Below, piece after piece: positions 48,417 to 62,939 of a stretch of DNA of 64,000 bases. The stretch is taken from assembly GCF_018991925.1 (NCBI RefSeq), contig NW_024737068.1:10017111-10081110 (forward strand), read 5' to 3'. The translations under genes and the position numbers were made by a program. Each line of letters begins with the position of its first letter. The first letter of the stretch is position 1. The notes beneath the pieces were generated by a model, which saw nothing but the letters and a program-made list of their open reading frames with translations, was not told the DNA's origin and searched no databases. Source of the DNA: Homarus americanus. Taxonomy: Eukaryota > Arthropoda > Malacostraca > Decapoda > Nephropidae.

Positions 48417-49191
48417 CACATATTTATACATAAGTGCCTATACTATAAGCCGAATCGCAGCATTTCTTAACACTTTATTGCAGCACTAAATGTTTTTCGA
48501 CAGAGTTATCCTTTGTCAAGAAGAACCTTTAATGTCAAAATGTAACGTGCGAACAGAGAGTGTGAGCTTGATTATGGCTACCTTAATGACAATGTTTAAT
48601 CTTATTAGCGAGGAGGGAACATATTGGGTCGTGCTGTTAGGAAGGCACACTTTATTTATATCATCAGAAGTAAAAGTACGAGAGAGGTGAGGTAGATGGG
48701 CGGTGTAAGGTGAAAAGCGGTGAAGGTGACCAGGTGAGGCAGATTGGTGGTATCGGGTGATGGGCGATGAGGAAGGCCAGGTGAGGCAGATGGGTAGTGT
48801 AGGGGGTGAATAGCGGTGGGGGAGGTCCACCAAGGTGAAGGAATTAAAGGAACGCTGAGGCAGCTTTTATAGTGCTTGTTCAAGATAGGCCTATAATATG
48901 AGGCATGGGAGTAGTCCTCAACTGTCCCTCACTCGCGGACACAGGGAGAAACACATCTGTCTCTTACATCATTTGTTGGCTACATCTGCAGTCGTCACAT
49001 ACTGTTCAGGTACAGTACACCAATGACGTGTAACATGTGTTAAGCACTGTTGGTGTATAGTGACAATATAGATAGGTGCCTCCTGGAGACAAATCATTGC
49101 TGGAATTCTCAAAAGTTTAATGATAAAATTTCCTTCACTGAAGATGTGAGAGAGGCATACCTGAGATGAGTACGGGAATGGACCTGTAAAT
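48417..49191. other. anonymous sequence with a 47-bp triplicate
   Basis: At about 48685-48832 a block of about 47-49 bp starting GGTGAGGCAGATGGG recurs three times with divergence. No gene recognised in the rest. Confidence 0.5.
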
Positions 49192-51582
49192 AAGAACATA
49201 AGAACATAAGAATGGAGGAAACTGCAGCGGGCCTGTTGGCCCATACTGGGCAGTCCCGTTTACACCCAACCCCTATTGCTCATATAAGCATCCAACCTAT
49301 GTTTGAAGCTATTCAGCATATTCGAGTTAATGATGATATTTGGTAACTTGTTCCATTCATCCACTACTCTGTTTCCAAACCAGTGTTTACCTATTTCACG
49401 CCTAAATCTAAATTTGTCTAATTTAAAACCATTGTTACGAGTTTGCTCCTGGTTGGATAGTTTGAGTACCTTTGTAATGTCCCCTTTGTTTAGCCCGGAC
49501 TTCCACTTGTACACCTCTATTAGGTCGCCCCTCGCTCTACGTCTCTCGAGGGAGTGCAAATTAAGTTGCTTTAACCTGTCTCTATACTCAAGGTTCCTAA
49601 TGCCCTGGATTAGTCTTGTCATTCTCCTCTGAATTCTTTCCAAGGATTCTATATCCATTCTGTAATACGGTGACCAGAACTGACCTGCGTAATCCAGGTG
49701 TGGTCTCACAAGAGCAAGATACAGTTTTAGGATGACCTCGCTAGTCTTGTAACTAACACTCCTTTGTATGAACCCAAGTACTTTATTAGCCTTGTTACGA
49801 GCAAAAACACATTGTTTACTTGGCTTAAGGTTCCTACTTATCATTACTCCTAAATCTCTCTCGCAGTCGGATTTCTCTATGGCATCGTTGTTCATCTGGT
49901 ATCTGGTTTCCCTCTTTACATCTCCTATACTAAGTACTTTACATTTGTCGACGTTGAATTTCATCTGCCATTTTTCAGACCATTCGAAAAATTTGTTTAG
50001 ATCTTCCTGTAGTTTTGCCGACTCCTCGTCAGATTTAATAACACGTGTCCTATTTTAGTGTCATCAGCAAATTTACTTATGTTGCTGTCTTTGCCGATAT
50101 CTATGTCGTTTATGTATATAATAAATAATAATGGTCCAAGTACTGAGCCTTGGGGAACTCCACTTGTGACGTTGCTCCAATGGGACTTAGTGCCGTTATT
50201 GCTCACTTCCTGTTTCCTGTGTCCTGTAACCACGCCCTAATCCATTTAGGGATGTCACCTTTGATGCCATTAGTCTTTCGTGGGGGACTCTGTCGAAGGC
50301 TTTGCTTAAGTCGAGATATACCACAACATAATTGTGCCCCTCGTCCACCGATTCGAAAACTGCTGAAAAGAATGTTAATAGATTAGTTAGGCAAGAACGT
50401 CCGCTTGTGAAGCCATGCTGGGAATCATTGATCAATCGGTGCTTCTCCAGGTGATTTCGAATAGAGTTTGAAATGATTGCTTCCAGTAATTTGTCTACTA
50501 TTGATGTTAGACTGATTGGGCAGTAGTTAGAGGATAATGATCTATCCCCCTTCTTGAAAATCGGTATTACATTCGCTATCCTCCAGGATTCTGGTACTAC
50601 ACCTGTTTTTAAGGACATGTTAAACAACTTTGCTAAGGGCATACTAAGCTCTTCCTTACATTCCTTTAATACTCTGGCAAATATCTCATCGGGACCAGGT
50701 GACTTATTAGGCTTTAGTTTGTCTATTTGCTTACTAACATCGTTATTAGTCACTACTATCTCACTTAATTTGTTTTCTTCACTATCTCTGAATAGGGTCG
50801 GTGCCTCGGGTATCATGTTTAAATTTTCGGTGGAGAAAACTGTTGAAAAATATTTATTCAAATTATTGCTCATTTCTCCGTCGTTATCAGTGAGCTAGCC
50901 GGAGTCTGACCTTATTGGTCCAATCTTTTCTCATGTTTTAGTTTGATACATTTGGTAGAATCCTTTGGGGTTTGTTTTCGCCTCCCTTGCTATCCTTACC
51001 TCATTATTCCTCTTTGCTTTCCTTATCTCGGTTTTAACCCTACTCGCCAATACCCTATAATAGTCCCGGAGGCGAATTTCGCCACGATTTATCCTTCTAC
51101 CTATAGCCTTCCTTTGGCCAATGATGTTCTTTAAATAATTATTTATCCATTTAGGGTCATTGTTGTCTGATCTGAGTTTTTTGTATGGTATGTTCTGCCT
51201 TTGTGCATTAAGTAACTCATTATTTAAATTGTCGTGGAACTCGGCAATCTCAGATCTCGTTATCAGGTCCGTGTCATCTGTCAGGTTCACGGCCAAGGCG
51301 ACACCCCCTCTCTCAGCTGCCTCTTTAAACTGTCAAAGTTTGCCCTTCTGAAATCTGGTACTTTAGTGGAATTTTCCTTACGTCTGCCCTGAAAATCTAA
51401 CTGGAATCGAATTTCTTTGTGATCGCTGTTTGCAAGTTCGTTCCCTACCTCGACATTGCTAATGAGGTTTTCTCTGTTCGACAGAACTAAATCGAGTATA
51501 TTATTCCCCCGTGTGGGTTCGGTTATATGTTGACTTAGGAAACAGTCCTGGATCGTCTCGAGAAAATCCTCTGATTCTGAGT
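49192..51582 (-). mobile_element. LINE A, 5' truncated, minus strand
   Basis: About 2.4 kb. The 3' tail of TTCTTATG repeats is at 49192-49212, followed by the GGCC hairpin. The C-terminal ORF at 49260-49964 (234 codons from KFNVDKCKVLSIGDV to DAYMSNRGWV) is intact. Upstream, in shifted frames, are [30 protein letters not shown] (FADD box), DLSKAFDRVPHERL, SNYCPISLTSIV, SPGPDEIFARVLKEC and the end of the endonuclease (LANSDHKEIRFQLDF). It is truncated within the endonuclease at about 51582. A small deletion after HERLM (50270) and frameshifts inactivate it. Confidence 0.9.
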
Positions 51583-51991
51583 GGGCATTACAGAAACCAT
51601 TACAAATATAATATGTATTCCGGCCTCCCAAGTTAGAGGGACTAACGCATCAGCTATTGATTAAACAAGTGATACACACCGTTAACTATTATAGCTAATA
51701 CATAATCACCATCGCGACTATAAAAAGTTGCAAAAAAAGCTATAAATTCACAAATAAAAAGAGGTAAAATGATAAATTCATCTACGAGATTTTCAATGAA
51801 CCTTCTTGAAATAACATGTGTAATAACATGAATGTGATACACGCTAAGAAAACGAGGCGTAAATTACAGAAATATGCAAGATTATTATGGAGACAATAAA
51901 CATGATCCTGACAGGTGTAAGGCAACTGATACAACCCAAGCAAGTTGTATGATTATTATCTTTCTCTTATATAATCTTTTAGATTCTTATG
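51583..51991. other. anonymous sequence
   Basis: AT-rich DNA, no gene recognised. Confidence 0.45.
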
Positions 51992-51992
51992 T

Positions 51993-52087
<95 letters not shown>

Positions 52088-52293
52088 CACACAGGGAAAG
52101 GGAAATTGTTTCCTGTGATTTATCATTATCTTATCACGTTTTTATTGTGGATCTACATGAAAAAAAAAAAAAATATATATATATATATATATATCATGTA
52201 AATCCACAATGAAAACGTGGATAAGATAAATCTTGATAAAATCACACGGGAAAATGGAAACAACGGAGTACCTTAGCTTTCGTCTTTATTCAA

Positions 52294-52297
<4 letters not shown>
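51992..52297. mobile_element. (TA)n with two Penelope-like termini, one folded back
   Basis: (TA)n at 51992-52082 is followed by a small foldback (52083-52165): AAATCACACAGGGAAA on one side and TTTCCTGTGATTT on the other. It continues into the plus-strand PLE terminus GTGGATCTACATG, an A run and (TA)9. At 52195 a minus-strand PLE terminus (CATGTAAATCC) starts and runs to the GTCTTTATTCAAGACAT block at 52297. So two PLE inserts lie in one TA tract. Confidence 0.75.
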
Positions 52298-52374
<77 letters not shown>

Positions 52375-52384
52375 ATATATATAA
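52298..52384. repeat. (TA)n microsatellite
   Basis: About 42 TA units between the PLE piece and the LINE B tail. Confidence 0.96.
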
Positions 52385-53938
<1,554 letters not shown>

Positions 53939-53946
53939 TATATATA

Positions 53947-54018
<72 letters not shown>
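53939..54018. repeat. (TA)n microsatellite, interrupted
   Basis: TA units broken by TATTATAT and TTTATTTA. Confidence 0.95.
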
Positions 54019-54760
54019 GATAATTATTTATATAATAATTCACAATTAACATTCAAGGAGCATGAACGTCAGCCGTATTTAAGTTAAACAAATTTGTTTC
54101 ATTCGTAATTTAACACAAATCACGTGACAATGACACATGGCGTTACTCTATATTACTTTTTATTAAACTGGCAAGTCGACGAGAGAGAGGGAGAGAGAGA
54201 GAGAGAGAAGGGACGGACGTGGGTGTGGTCCGTGGTAATCAAGAGAATGCATAATGGCGCTGGGAGCGTCGCGTGCCACGCCTCGGCTTTATCCCACAGC
54301 TGTCAGGTGGCTTGTGTGTTATCAGGGTGCGTGTTGCAGGTCACTGACGCCCTCACCAGTCAGATCATTTCCTTCACGATGATGGGCGTGAGGCGAGGGT
54401 GTGGTGTCGATGACTTAAGGCAGGCCAAGATGACCTACACCTGTACCAGCCGCCCGCCCTCACCACAGAACTCACACAGAGAGTAGTGAGCATTCCAAAA
54501 GGATGCAACTTTTCCGACAGGGTGCTATAGGTTTAGGCCCAAGAAAGACAAATTCGAATGTGGCCCAAAAATCAGATTTCTCTATGGCTAAAACAACATC
54601 CACTGTGGACAATGACTCACGAATAACGTCCACAGAATCCGTCTTCTTCATTTTTTATCCTAAAACGGAGTTCGTTGTGTTCAGTGAAAGCTCTTGCGAA
54701 GACAAATCGTCCCTGCTATTGACCGAACTCAACTATTTGACGTATAATGGTCAAGTAGGG
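54019..54760. other. anonymous sequence with two unexplained ORFs
   Basis: Plus-strand frames at 54124-54486 (120 codons) and 54503-54787 (94 codons) have no motif I recognise. The second runs into the hAT left end at 54761 and so was cut by it if it was ever a gene. A GAGA-rich run lies at 54180-54210. Confidence 0.4.
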
Positions 54761-55960
54761 CAGCGATTCTTTACCGGGGGTAATTAACCCGTGAGAGGTA
54801 AACAATCCCGTGGCTAGGGGTAAATACCAGTTCCAAAGTAGTGCAATATTTAAACCTTTCACAGGGAAAATTTGCAGAAATGCCAAGTGCTTAAAAACAA
54901 CAACAACCCGGTATGATCACGAAGGCGATTGACTTTACACAAAAATAGACTACTTCTTTGAAAGAAACACTCTCACTTGGGACGTCACTGGGGCAATTAG
55001 TACTGATGGAGCCCCAGTCATTATAGGAGTTACTGTAAGTCAAGCTTTACTGTACTGCACTTATAAAACAAAGGGCTCCCTATGTTGGCTGCGAAGGCCC
55101 TTCCTGAGAATCTGCAGCCGGTTTTGCAGAAATTTACAAAGGTTTTCAATTTCCTTTGCCCCCGAGCGTTGAATCCGCTTGTTCAAAGGCTTATGTGATG
55201 AGGTGGCTTTCCCGTGGGGATGTTCTGGACAGAGTGTTCGAACTCCCCACTGTTCTCCGTGGTCGAGGATCAAAGTTTTGTGATAACTTTGGTAACTCAG
55301 TGCTCATTTCCTCTTTAGGATACCTTTTGGATATTTATGAGTAACTCAAATAATTCAACGAGAAAATGCAGGCCAAATCAGTACCAAATGACGGAACAAG
55401 CGAAAAATTGGAGGCATTCCAAACCAACCTGGACTCAGGGCGCGACGAGTTCGCCAAGGTAACTGCAAATTTTCCCAGCATAGATGAGATAATCAGCGCA
55501 GAGCCTGAACTTTTACCTGAGATCACTGAAGACGTCTGCACATCTGAAACATTATAAAATCATTTCGCTGGCTACTTTCCAACAGACATGAGTCCTACAG
55601 AAAGCTGTGCTGTATATTAAGGCCGTTCACCACTGATCTGATGGAGATTAATGATGACGACCTAGCGAAAGAAGAGCTGACTGACCTTCAAAACTCCTCT
55701 GGTCTGAACGAATTTGTCAGAGTGTGAGTGAATTTTTGAAAGAAACTGACAGACTCATTCCCACTTCTCATTCAGCGCGCCTTCCAAGTGGTCGTTACTT
55801 TCGTCACAACGTATATCTGTGAGACCAAGTTATCAGCACCTGGTAGCAATGAAGAAGGCCAGGAACTACCTGAAAGGTGATGGCGACATTCAAGTTGCCT
55901 TGTCAACAGTAACTCCTCGAAGAGATAAACTGGTTAAGGCGAGGCAGTAACAATGTTCCT
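54761..55960 (+). mobile_element. hAT transposon relic (ZBED5/FAM200-like)
   Basis: The left end CAGCGATTCTTTACCGGGGG matches the hAT terminal pattern CAGnGnTTCTnAACC. No reverse-complement right end was found, so the copy is truncated or the right end has decayed. The coding remains lie at 54960-55949. Confidence 0.65.
54960..55949 (+). pseudogene. hAT transposase (ZBED5/FAM200-like), fragments
   Basis: Pieces in several frames keep the family order: YFFERNTLTWDVTGAISTDG with APVIIGV (usually VCTDGAPAM), ALPENLQPVLQKFTKVFNFL, VMRWLSRGDVLDRVFELPTV (usually EVRWLSRGKVLxRxFEL), LGYLLDIYE, EKLEAFQTNLDSGRDEFAKV, NSSGLNEFVRV and, in the C-terminal dimerisation domain, QRAFQVVVTFVTTYICET. DIQVALSTVTPRRDKLVKAR is near the end. 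The zinc finger BED and the catalytic N half are missing or unrecognisable. Stops and frameshifts are frequent. Transposase function is lost. Confidence 0.78.
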
Positions 55961-57299
55961 GTTTTTGGTGGTTTGAATGTGTGTAATATTGATTGACCTA
56001 AGTGTAATATGTTGTTCTCTCTTTGATCACACTTTATTATTGCACAGTACTAGGAAGATTAATGTTGCGTTTTATTTCGGTCAAAGTTGTATCGGCCAGT
56101 CAATGAGTTAAATTAGATCATGGGGTGGGGGAGTTACAACTGGATTGTTTCGCTACGTCTTTTATGTTGTAACATACGTTGTAAATTGAGAAAATCAATA
56201 TCGTCCAATCAGTACATTAAGACGAGGTATAATGTCTCGAGAAATCATGTAAAGTTCTGCATGTTGAGATTAGAGCTGAACATATTCACAAAACACATTG
56301 TTCAGGATGAATTTATACAATTATGAACAGATAACTTGTGTCGCAGATTAAAACTGACAGGGAGCGTCCTGAGTGGGTGGAACATGTTCGACATTCAGGT
56401 CCAATGTTTGAATATTTTCTTATGAAGAACGTTGACTCTGGCAGTACTGTAGTCGATTTCGAGTCGTACAGGCAACAGATGAAAACCACAATCATCTCCA
56501 GTTCATCCTCCTTTAAGGATTGGAAGGACCTGGGAAGTCTTTACTGCCACTACCGTCACTGCAGAATTTTTCTTCCAATTCGCTAATTAAACGTGTTTGC
56601 TCATCATATTCAAAACAGTAGTGGTAACACATCCTGAGAGGACAGGGGCCATCACTAAACCAGTGCACTTCCCTGGGCTAAAGCTCTTCACGAGATCCAT
56701 AACATGCAGTAGTCGAAGAAGATTCTTTCCAACGCTAAAGTCGATCCAGAGTTCAGCTGCAGGATTCATTGACTGTAATCGCTGCACCTTATTTTGTTAG
56801 CGAAAAAATTTCATTATCTTGTGTTTGGACAAATCGAAATTGCAAGTCTGATCAACAGCGACGGCCTGTTTGGACGTAATTGTTTGAAGTTCAGCATACT
56901 TTTCATGATTGAAATCTGCAAGTCACGCATTCAGTATTCCAGAACTGAGCTGCTGCAGTCTTGATACTGGACTTGGGAACGTTAGCAAACGATGTTGCTC
57001 AAAATATTCTTCCTTAAAGGGACACCTGCTCTGCCTTACTTATCTGAAAGAGGGAAAACACTTTTATTTGACACTAACATCACTTTCCTGGTACAATCAG
57101 TTTTCATTTTTATATTTTGACTTTATATGATCTTGTATGGCTTTTGTTGATCGTATGTTTGATGGTGCACTTCAGTTATAATGGCAGAAGTAGTCTTGTC
57201 AAAAGCTTTCATATAACACCAGAAAATTTAATCCACAGAGAAATATAATTGTTGATCGCTTTCAGATTCATGTTATTTGGGTCAAACTCTACAGTCGTG
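55961..57299. other. anonymous sequence
   Basis: Frames at 56338-56586 and 56587-56800 have no recognisable motif. The minus-strand frame at 56587-56787 is no more convincing. No RNA gene or repeat seen. Confidence 0.45.
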
Positions 57300-57735
57300 C
57301 CAGAAACTTGTCCTATCATAAATATGGCAAGGAACTTGGTGGTCTTCAAGAACTGGTAAGGAACTTAGTGGTCCTCGTGGACTGGTAAGGAACTTGGTGG
57401 TCTTTGAGGACTGGTAAGGAACTTGGTGGTTCTCGTGGACTGGTAAGGAACTTGGTGGTCTTTGTGGACTGGTAAGGAACTTGATGGTCCTCGTGGACTG
57501 GTAAAGAACTTGGTGGTCCTCGTGGACTGGTAAGGAACTGGTGGTCCTCGTGGACTGGTAAAGAACTTGGTGGTCCTCGTGGACTGGTAAGGAACTGGTG
57601 GTCCTCGTGGACTGGTAAAGAACTTGGTGGTCCTCGTGGATTGGTAAGGAACTGGTGGTCCTCGTGGACTGGTAAAGAACTTGGTGGTCCTTGTGGACTG
57701 GTAAGGAACTTGGTGGCCCTCGTGGACTGGTGAGA
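57300..57735. repeat. 29-bp minisatellite, about 15 copies
   Basis: Unit GGTCCTCGTGGACTGGTAAG plus GAACTTGGT (29 bp), with 28-bp variants. The minus-strand 156-codon frame (SSLPVHEDHQVLYQSTRTT) is an artefact. Confidence 0.94.
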
Positions 57736-57744
57736 ATTTTGATG

Positions 57745-58013
57745 GTGCTCACCTTGTCTACCTCACCTTGCCTACGTCACCCAGTCTACCTCATCCTGTC
57801 TACCTCACCCTGCCTACCTCACCCAACCTACCTCACTGAGCCTCTGTCATCTAACCTAATCTTCCTGCCTACGTCACTCAGCCTTCCTCACCCTGCCTAC
57901 GTCACCCAGTCTACCTCATCCTGCCTACCTCACCCTGCCTACCTCACGCTGCCTACCTCACCCAACCTATCTCACTGAGCCTCTGTCATCTAACCTAATC
58001 TCTCTGCCTACGT
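57745..58013. repeat. 14-bp minisatellite, left half
   Basis: Unit CTGCCTACCTCACC (14 bp). A longer block with GAGCCTCTGTCATC and TAACCTAATC is repeated. The same array resumes at 60722-60925 on the other side of a LINE A insertion. Confidence 0.9.
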
Positions 58014-60721
58014 AAGAACATAAGAACATAAGAATGGAGGAAACTGCAGCGGGCCTATTGGCCCATACTGGGCAGTCCCGTTTACACCCAACCCCTATTG
58101 CTCATATAAGCATCCAACCTATGTTTGAAGCTATTCAGCGTATTCGAGTTAATGATGATATTTGGTAACTTGTTCCATTCATCCACTACTCTGTTTCCAA
58201 ACCAGTGTTTACCTATTTCACGCCTAAATCTAAATGTGTCTAATTTAAAACCATTGTTACGAGTTCGCTCCTGGTTGGATAGTTTGAGTACCTTTGTAAT
58301 GTCCCCTTTGTTTAGCCCTGACTTCCACTTATACACCTCTATCAGGTCGCCCCTCGCTCTACGTCTCTCAAAGGAGTGCAAATTAAGATGCTTTAACCTG
58401 TCTCTATACTCAAGGTTCCTAATGCCCGGGATTAGTCTTGTCATTCTCCTCTGAATTCCTTCCAATGATTCTATATCCATTCTGTAATACGGTGACCAGA
58501 ACTGAACTGCATAATCCAGGTGTGGTCTCACAAGCCCAAGATATAGTTTTAGGATGACCTCGCTAGCCTTGTAACTAACACTCCTTTGTATGAACCCAAG
58601 TACTTTATTAGCCTTGTTACGAGCAAAAACACATTGTTTACTTGGCTTAATGTTCCTACTTATCATTACTCCTAAATCTCTCTCGCAGTGGGATATCTCT
58701 ATGGCATCGTTGTTCATCTGGTATCTGGTTTCCCTGTTTACATCTCCTATACTGAGTACTTTACATTTGTCCACGTTGAATGTCATCTGCCATTTTTCAG
58801 ACCTTTCGAAAAATTTGTTTTGATCTTCCTGTAGTTTTGCAGAGTCCTCGTCAGATTTAATAACACGTCCTATTTTAGTGTCATCAGCAAATTTACTTAT
58901 GTTGCTGTCTATGCCGATATCTATGTCGTTTATGTATATAATAAATAATTATGGTCCAAGTACTGAGCCTTGGGGAACTCCACTTGTGACGTTGCTCCAA
59001 TGGGACTAAGTGCCGTTAATGCTCACTCTCTGTTTCCTGTCCTGTAACCACGCCCTAATCCATTTAAGGATGTTACCTTTGATGCCATGTGCTTCTACCT
59101 TTCTAAATAGTCTTTCGTGGGGGACTCTGTCGAAGGCTTTGCTAAAGTCGAGATATACCACATCATAATTGTGCCCCTCGTCCACCGATTCGAAAACTGC
59201 TGAAAAGAATGTTAATAGATTAGTTAGACAAGAACGTCCGCTTGTGAAGACATGCTGGGAATCATTGATCAATCTGTGCTTCTCCAGGTGATTTCGTATA
59301 GAGTTTGAAATGATTGCTTCCAGTATTTTGCCTACTATTGATGTTAGACTGATTGGGCGGTATTACATTTGCTATCCTCCAGGATTCTGGTACTACACCT
59401 GTTTTTAAGGACATGTTTAACAACTTTGCTAAGGGCATACTAAGCTCTTCCTTACATTCCTTTAATACTCTGGCAAATATCTCATTGGGACCAGGTGACT
59501 TATTAGGCTTTAGTTTGTCTATTTGCTTACTAACATCGTTACTAGTCACTACTATCTCGCTTAATTTGTTTTCTTCACTATCTCTGAAAAGAGTCGGTGC
59601 CTCGGGTATCATGTTTAAATTTTCAGTGGTGAAAACTGTTGAAAAATATTTATTCAAATTATTGCTCATTTCTCCGTCGTTATCAGTGAGCTCGCCGGTA
59701 TCTCACCGTATTGGTCCAATCTTTTCTCGTGTTTTAGTTTGATACATTTGGTAGAATCCTTTGGGGTTTGTCTTCGCCTCCCTTGCTATCCTTACCTCAT
59801 TATTCCTCTTGGCTTTCCTTATCTCGGTTTTAACCCTACTCGCCAATATCTTATAATAATCCTGGAGGTAAATTTCGCCACGCTTTATCCTTCTACCTAT
59901 AGCCTTCCTTTGGCCAATGATCTTTAAATAATTATTTATCCATTTAGGGTCATTGCTGTCTGATCTGAGTTTTTTGTATGGTATGTTCTGTCTTTGTGCA
60001 TTAAGTAACTCATTATTTAAATTGTCGTGGAACTCGGCAATCTCAGATCTCGTTATTAGGTCGGAGTCATCTGTCAGGTTCATGGCCAAGCGCGACACCC
60101 CCTCTCTCAGCTGCCTCTTTAAACTGTCAAAGTTTGCCCTTCTGAAATCTGGTACTTCAGTGGAATTTTCCTTACGTCTGCCCTGAAAATCTAACTGGAA
60201 AATTTCTTTGTGATCGCTGTTTGCAAGTTCGTTTCCTACCTCGACATTTCTAATGAGGTTTTCTCTGTTCGACAGAACTAAATCGAGTATATTATTACCC
60301 CGTGTGGGTTCGGTTATATGTTGACTTAGGAAACAGTCCTGGATCGTCTCGAGAAAATCCTCTAATTCTTAGTTACCCGTAAGGTCAGTCCAATCTATTT
60401 GGCCAAGGTTAAAGTCGCCTACTATACAGACTTTGTTGTGTATGGAAGCCCTGCGCATTTCATCCCAGATAAGTCGCTCATTGACTCTATCAAGATTGGG
60501 AGGTCTATATATTACTCCTGTGATTAATTTTTCCCTACCGTCGCTTAATTCTATCCAAATTGTTTCTGTATTCCGCTCAGTTTTTATTTCCTTATTTATT
60601 TCACACTTCAGATTATCCCTAACATAGTTTGCTACTCCGCCTCCTTTCCTGGTCTGCCTATCGGTATGGAACAATTTGTAACCCTCAATTTGGTATTCGA
60701 CCGGCAACTCACGTGAGTTTA
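58014..60721 (-). mobile_element. LINE A, 5' truncated, inserted in a minisatellite
   Basis: About 2.7 kb. The tail (58014-58034) and GGCC hairpin are intact. The ORF at 58082-58786 is 234 codons (FNVDKCKVLSIGDVNRETRY to MSNRGWV). Upstream are SGVPQG-type and FADD sequences (58850-58990), DFSKAFDRVPHERL (59006-59272), SPGPNEIFARVLKEC, the linker, and endonuclease parts GDFNLGQIDWTDL, VIYRPPN and GGGVANYVRDNL, truncated at LNSREL (60720). About 45 bp around the expected PIFKKGDRS motif is deleted at about 59358. Frame breaks make it inactive. Confidence 0.9.
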
Positions 60722-60925
60722 GGTCTACATCACCCTGCCTATATCACCCAGTCTACCTCACCTTGCCTACCTCACCCAACCTACCTCACTGAGCCTCTGT
60801 CATCTAACTTAATCTCCCTGCCTACGTTACCCAGTCTACGTCATCCTGCCTATGTCACCCAGTCTACGTCATCCTGCCTATGTCACCCAGTCTACCTCAC
60901 CCTGCCTATGTCACTCACGCCCTCT
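60722..60925. repeat. 14-bp minisatellite, right half
   Basis: Continuation of the CTGCCTACCTCACC array, with a TATGTCACCCAGTCTACGTC variant repeated in 28-bp steps. Confidence 0.9.
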
Positions 60926-61451
60926 GTAACATTCGCCACCACACATTACACAAGTCCAATTTTCCCTTTCTTTTTTTTTGCCACGTTCTCTATCTATTCA
61001 TCCATAAGTCTTGCACAAATTTCTTTCGCAAGATTATCAACAGGGCCACTGATAGTGGACAGCCAAGGTGACATTAGGCAACCTTATTGATGTGACATTC
61101 AAAAGGCTTTTTTAAACGGATTTTACTCTGCTATTTTATCTCAGGTAATGACTCTGCAGATTCTACTTCTATTCATAAAAGATTCTTTTTAAATCTACGG
61201 TGAAATGTCAGTCGAAAACACAAAATATTTTTTATTTACGAAATATGTTCAGTAGCTTCAAACAACGGAAATATATAACTTTCAGCGACTTAAACTTTTT
61301 GGCATGTCTTACTAAAACTACTCTCTTGTCTTTCAAAATACAAATTTCGTTAACTTGATCAAATTGTTGAAGTTCATAACATGTTTTCACGATAATTAAA
61401 ATAATATTAAAACTTTTTGACATATTATAAAACGATATGGAAGTGATTGTG
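60926..61451. other. anonymous sequence
   Basis: No gene recognised. A minus-strand frame of 63 codons at 61232-61423 has no motif. Confidence 0.45.
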
Positions 61452-61670
61452 AGGAATTCAGCCCATAAGAGCCCGCACCGATAGATATAAGAACAGCACC
61501 ATCCTATCTATTGTTAAAATAATAAACAACTCCTGATTTATGTACTGTACAGCCCTTTAAATGTATTCAATGCATATAATATCATTATGTCTAAATCAAA
61601 TGTAAGTCTGTATATTTTCAGCCACCGGCTGCAACTCTATTAATAAACCGTTTATTATTATTATTATTAT

Positions 61671-61674
<4 letters not shown>
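61452..61674 (+). mobile_element. LINE E 3' end
   Basis: It begins in the last codons (CAGCCCATAAGAGCCCGC) and runs through TATATTTTCAGCCACCGGCT and AATAAACCG to the (ATT)n tail (61652-61674). It is followed directly by (CA)n and then a second LINE E copy. Confidence 0.8.
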
Positions 61675-61738
<64 letters not shown>

Positions 61739-61746
61739 ACACACAT
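61674..61746. repeat. (CA)n between two LINE E copies
   Basis: About 35 CA units, with CATACA and CATGCC at the right. Confidence 0.95.
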
Positions 61747-61747
61747 G

Positions 61748-62790
61748 CCTGTGGCGTCCCCCAAGGCACCTAGATGGGACCGCTCTGCTTCCTTATGCTT
61801 ATCAATGATGCCTTAAGAGAAACCTCTGCTCCCTGGAAATAGGTCGACGACTCCACCATTCGGATCAGTGTCAACAGCTCGGCTCCCGACTACAGCGCCC
61901 TTCAGAATATATTGAACAGTCTCCAAAATTGGGCCGCCAACAACCAGGTCACCATCAACCATACCAAGACCATGGTTATGCACATCAACCTCTCCGACCT
62001 TGTCTCTCCTCCTTCCATTTCTTTGGGTCACAACACTTTCCAGGTTGTGGACTCCACTAAACTCCTCGGCGTCACTATAGATAAACTAAATTGGAAAGCA
62101 CACGTCAGTACAGTTGTCAACTCTTCCAGTTTTCGTCTCCACCTCCTCCTCTGATTCAAATCTCTCAGAGTTCCTACGCCCAAGCTCCTCAGTGTTTACT
62201 CAACATTCATACTCCCCAAGCTCATCTATGCCTCCCCTGACTGGTCTTCCTCCCTAAATGCGCCACAGCGGAAACACCTAGAAAAAGTGCAAAAGAGGGC
62301 AAGCAAGAGTATTCTCTACCCTTGCTACTCCACATATCAAGAAGCGCTCAACACACTGACCCTCTCGGCTCTCTCTGACCATTACCACGACCTCATCTGC
62401 AAATTTGGTGAGAAGCTTCTGCATCATCCTCGACACTGGCTACTTCTTCCACCCGAGATTCCTCGTCCGCCAATTGCTGCTCGACATCAACCGCATCCAG
62501 CCCATACGAGCACGTACTGATCGCTGTAGGAACAGCCCATTCCCAACCACTGTAAAAATTTTCAACAACCTGTAATTAACCAGTGTATTCACTCCCAGTC
62601 AATCTTACCCTTTTCCACTGTCACTGTTGAAATGCCCTGTATTATAATTTCTCCCCACATAGTTATTATATATCATATTTGTATCACTATGTTATTTGTA
62701 TATTAATTGTCAATCAAGTGACCCATTCCCCAATCATGCAACTGTATATTTTCAGCTTTCCGGCTGCCATGCTCTTTCAATAAACCGTTA

Positions 62791-62865
<75 letters not shown>
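61748..62865 (+). mobile_element. LINE E copy, starting at the GVPQG motif
   Basis: The first codons give CGVPQGT, a stop, MGPLCFLMLINDAL, then WK, a stop and VDDSTI, where the parallel copy at 63894 has KYVDDST, so the catalytic Tyr codon is a stop here. The frame continues: QNWAANNQVTINHTKTMVMH, DSTKLLGVTIDKLNWKAHV, YSTFILPKLIYASPDWSSSL, LEKVQKRASKSILYPCYSTY and EALNTLTLSALSDHYHDLIC. It ends with TATATTTTCAGC, CGGCTGCC, AATAAACCG and (ATT)n (62790-62865). At least two stops and two shifts (62088, 62150) inactivate it. Confidence 0.87.
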
Positions 62866-62892
62866 GCACACACACACACACACACACACACA
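62866..62892. repeat. (CA)n after LINE E tail
   Basis: About 13 CA units directly after the (ATT)n tail. Confidence 0.95.
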
Positions 62893-62939
62893 GTGACCTA
62901 GTCATAGGGCTAAATCAGTCCCATCAACGCTAACATCCA

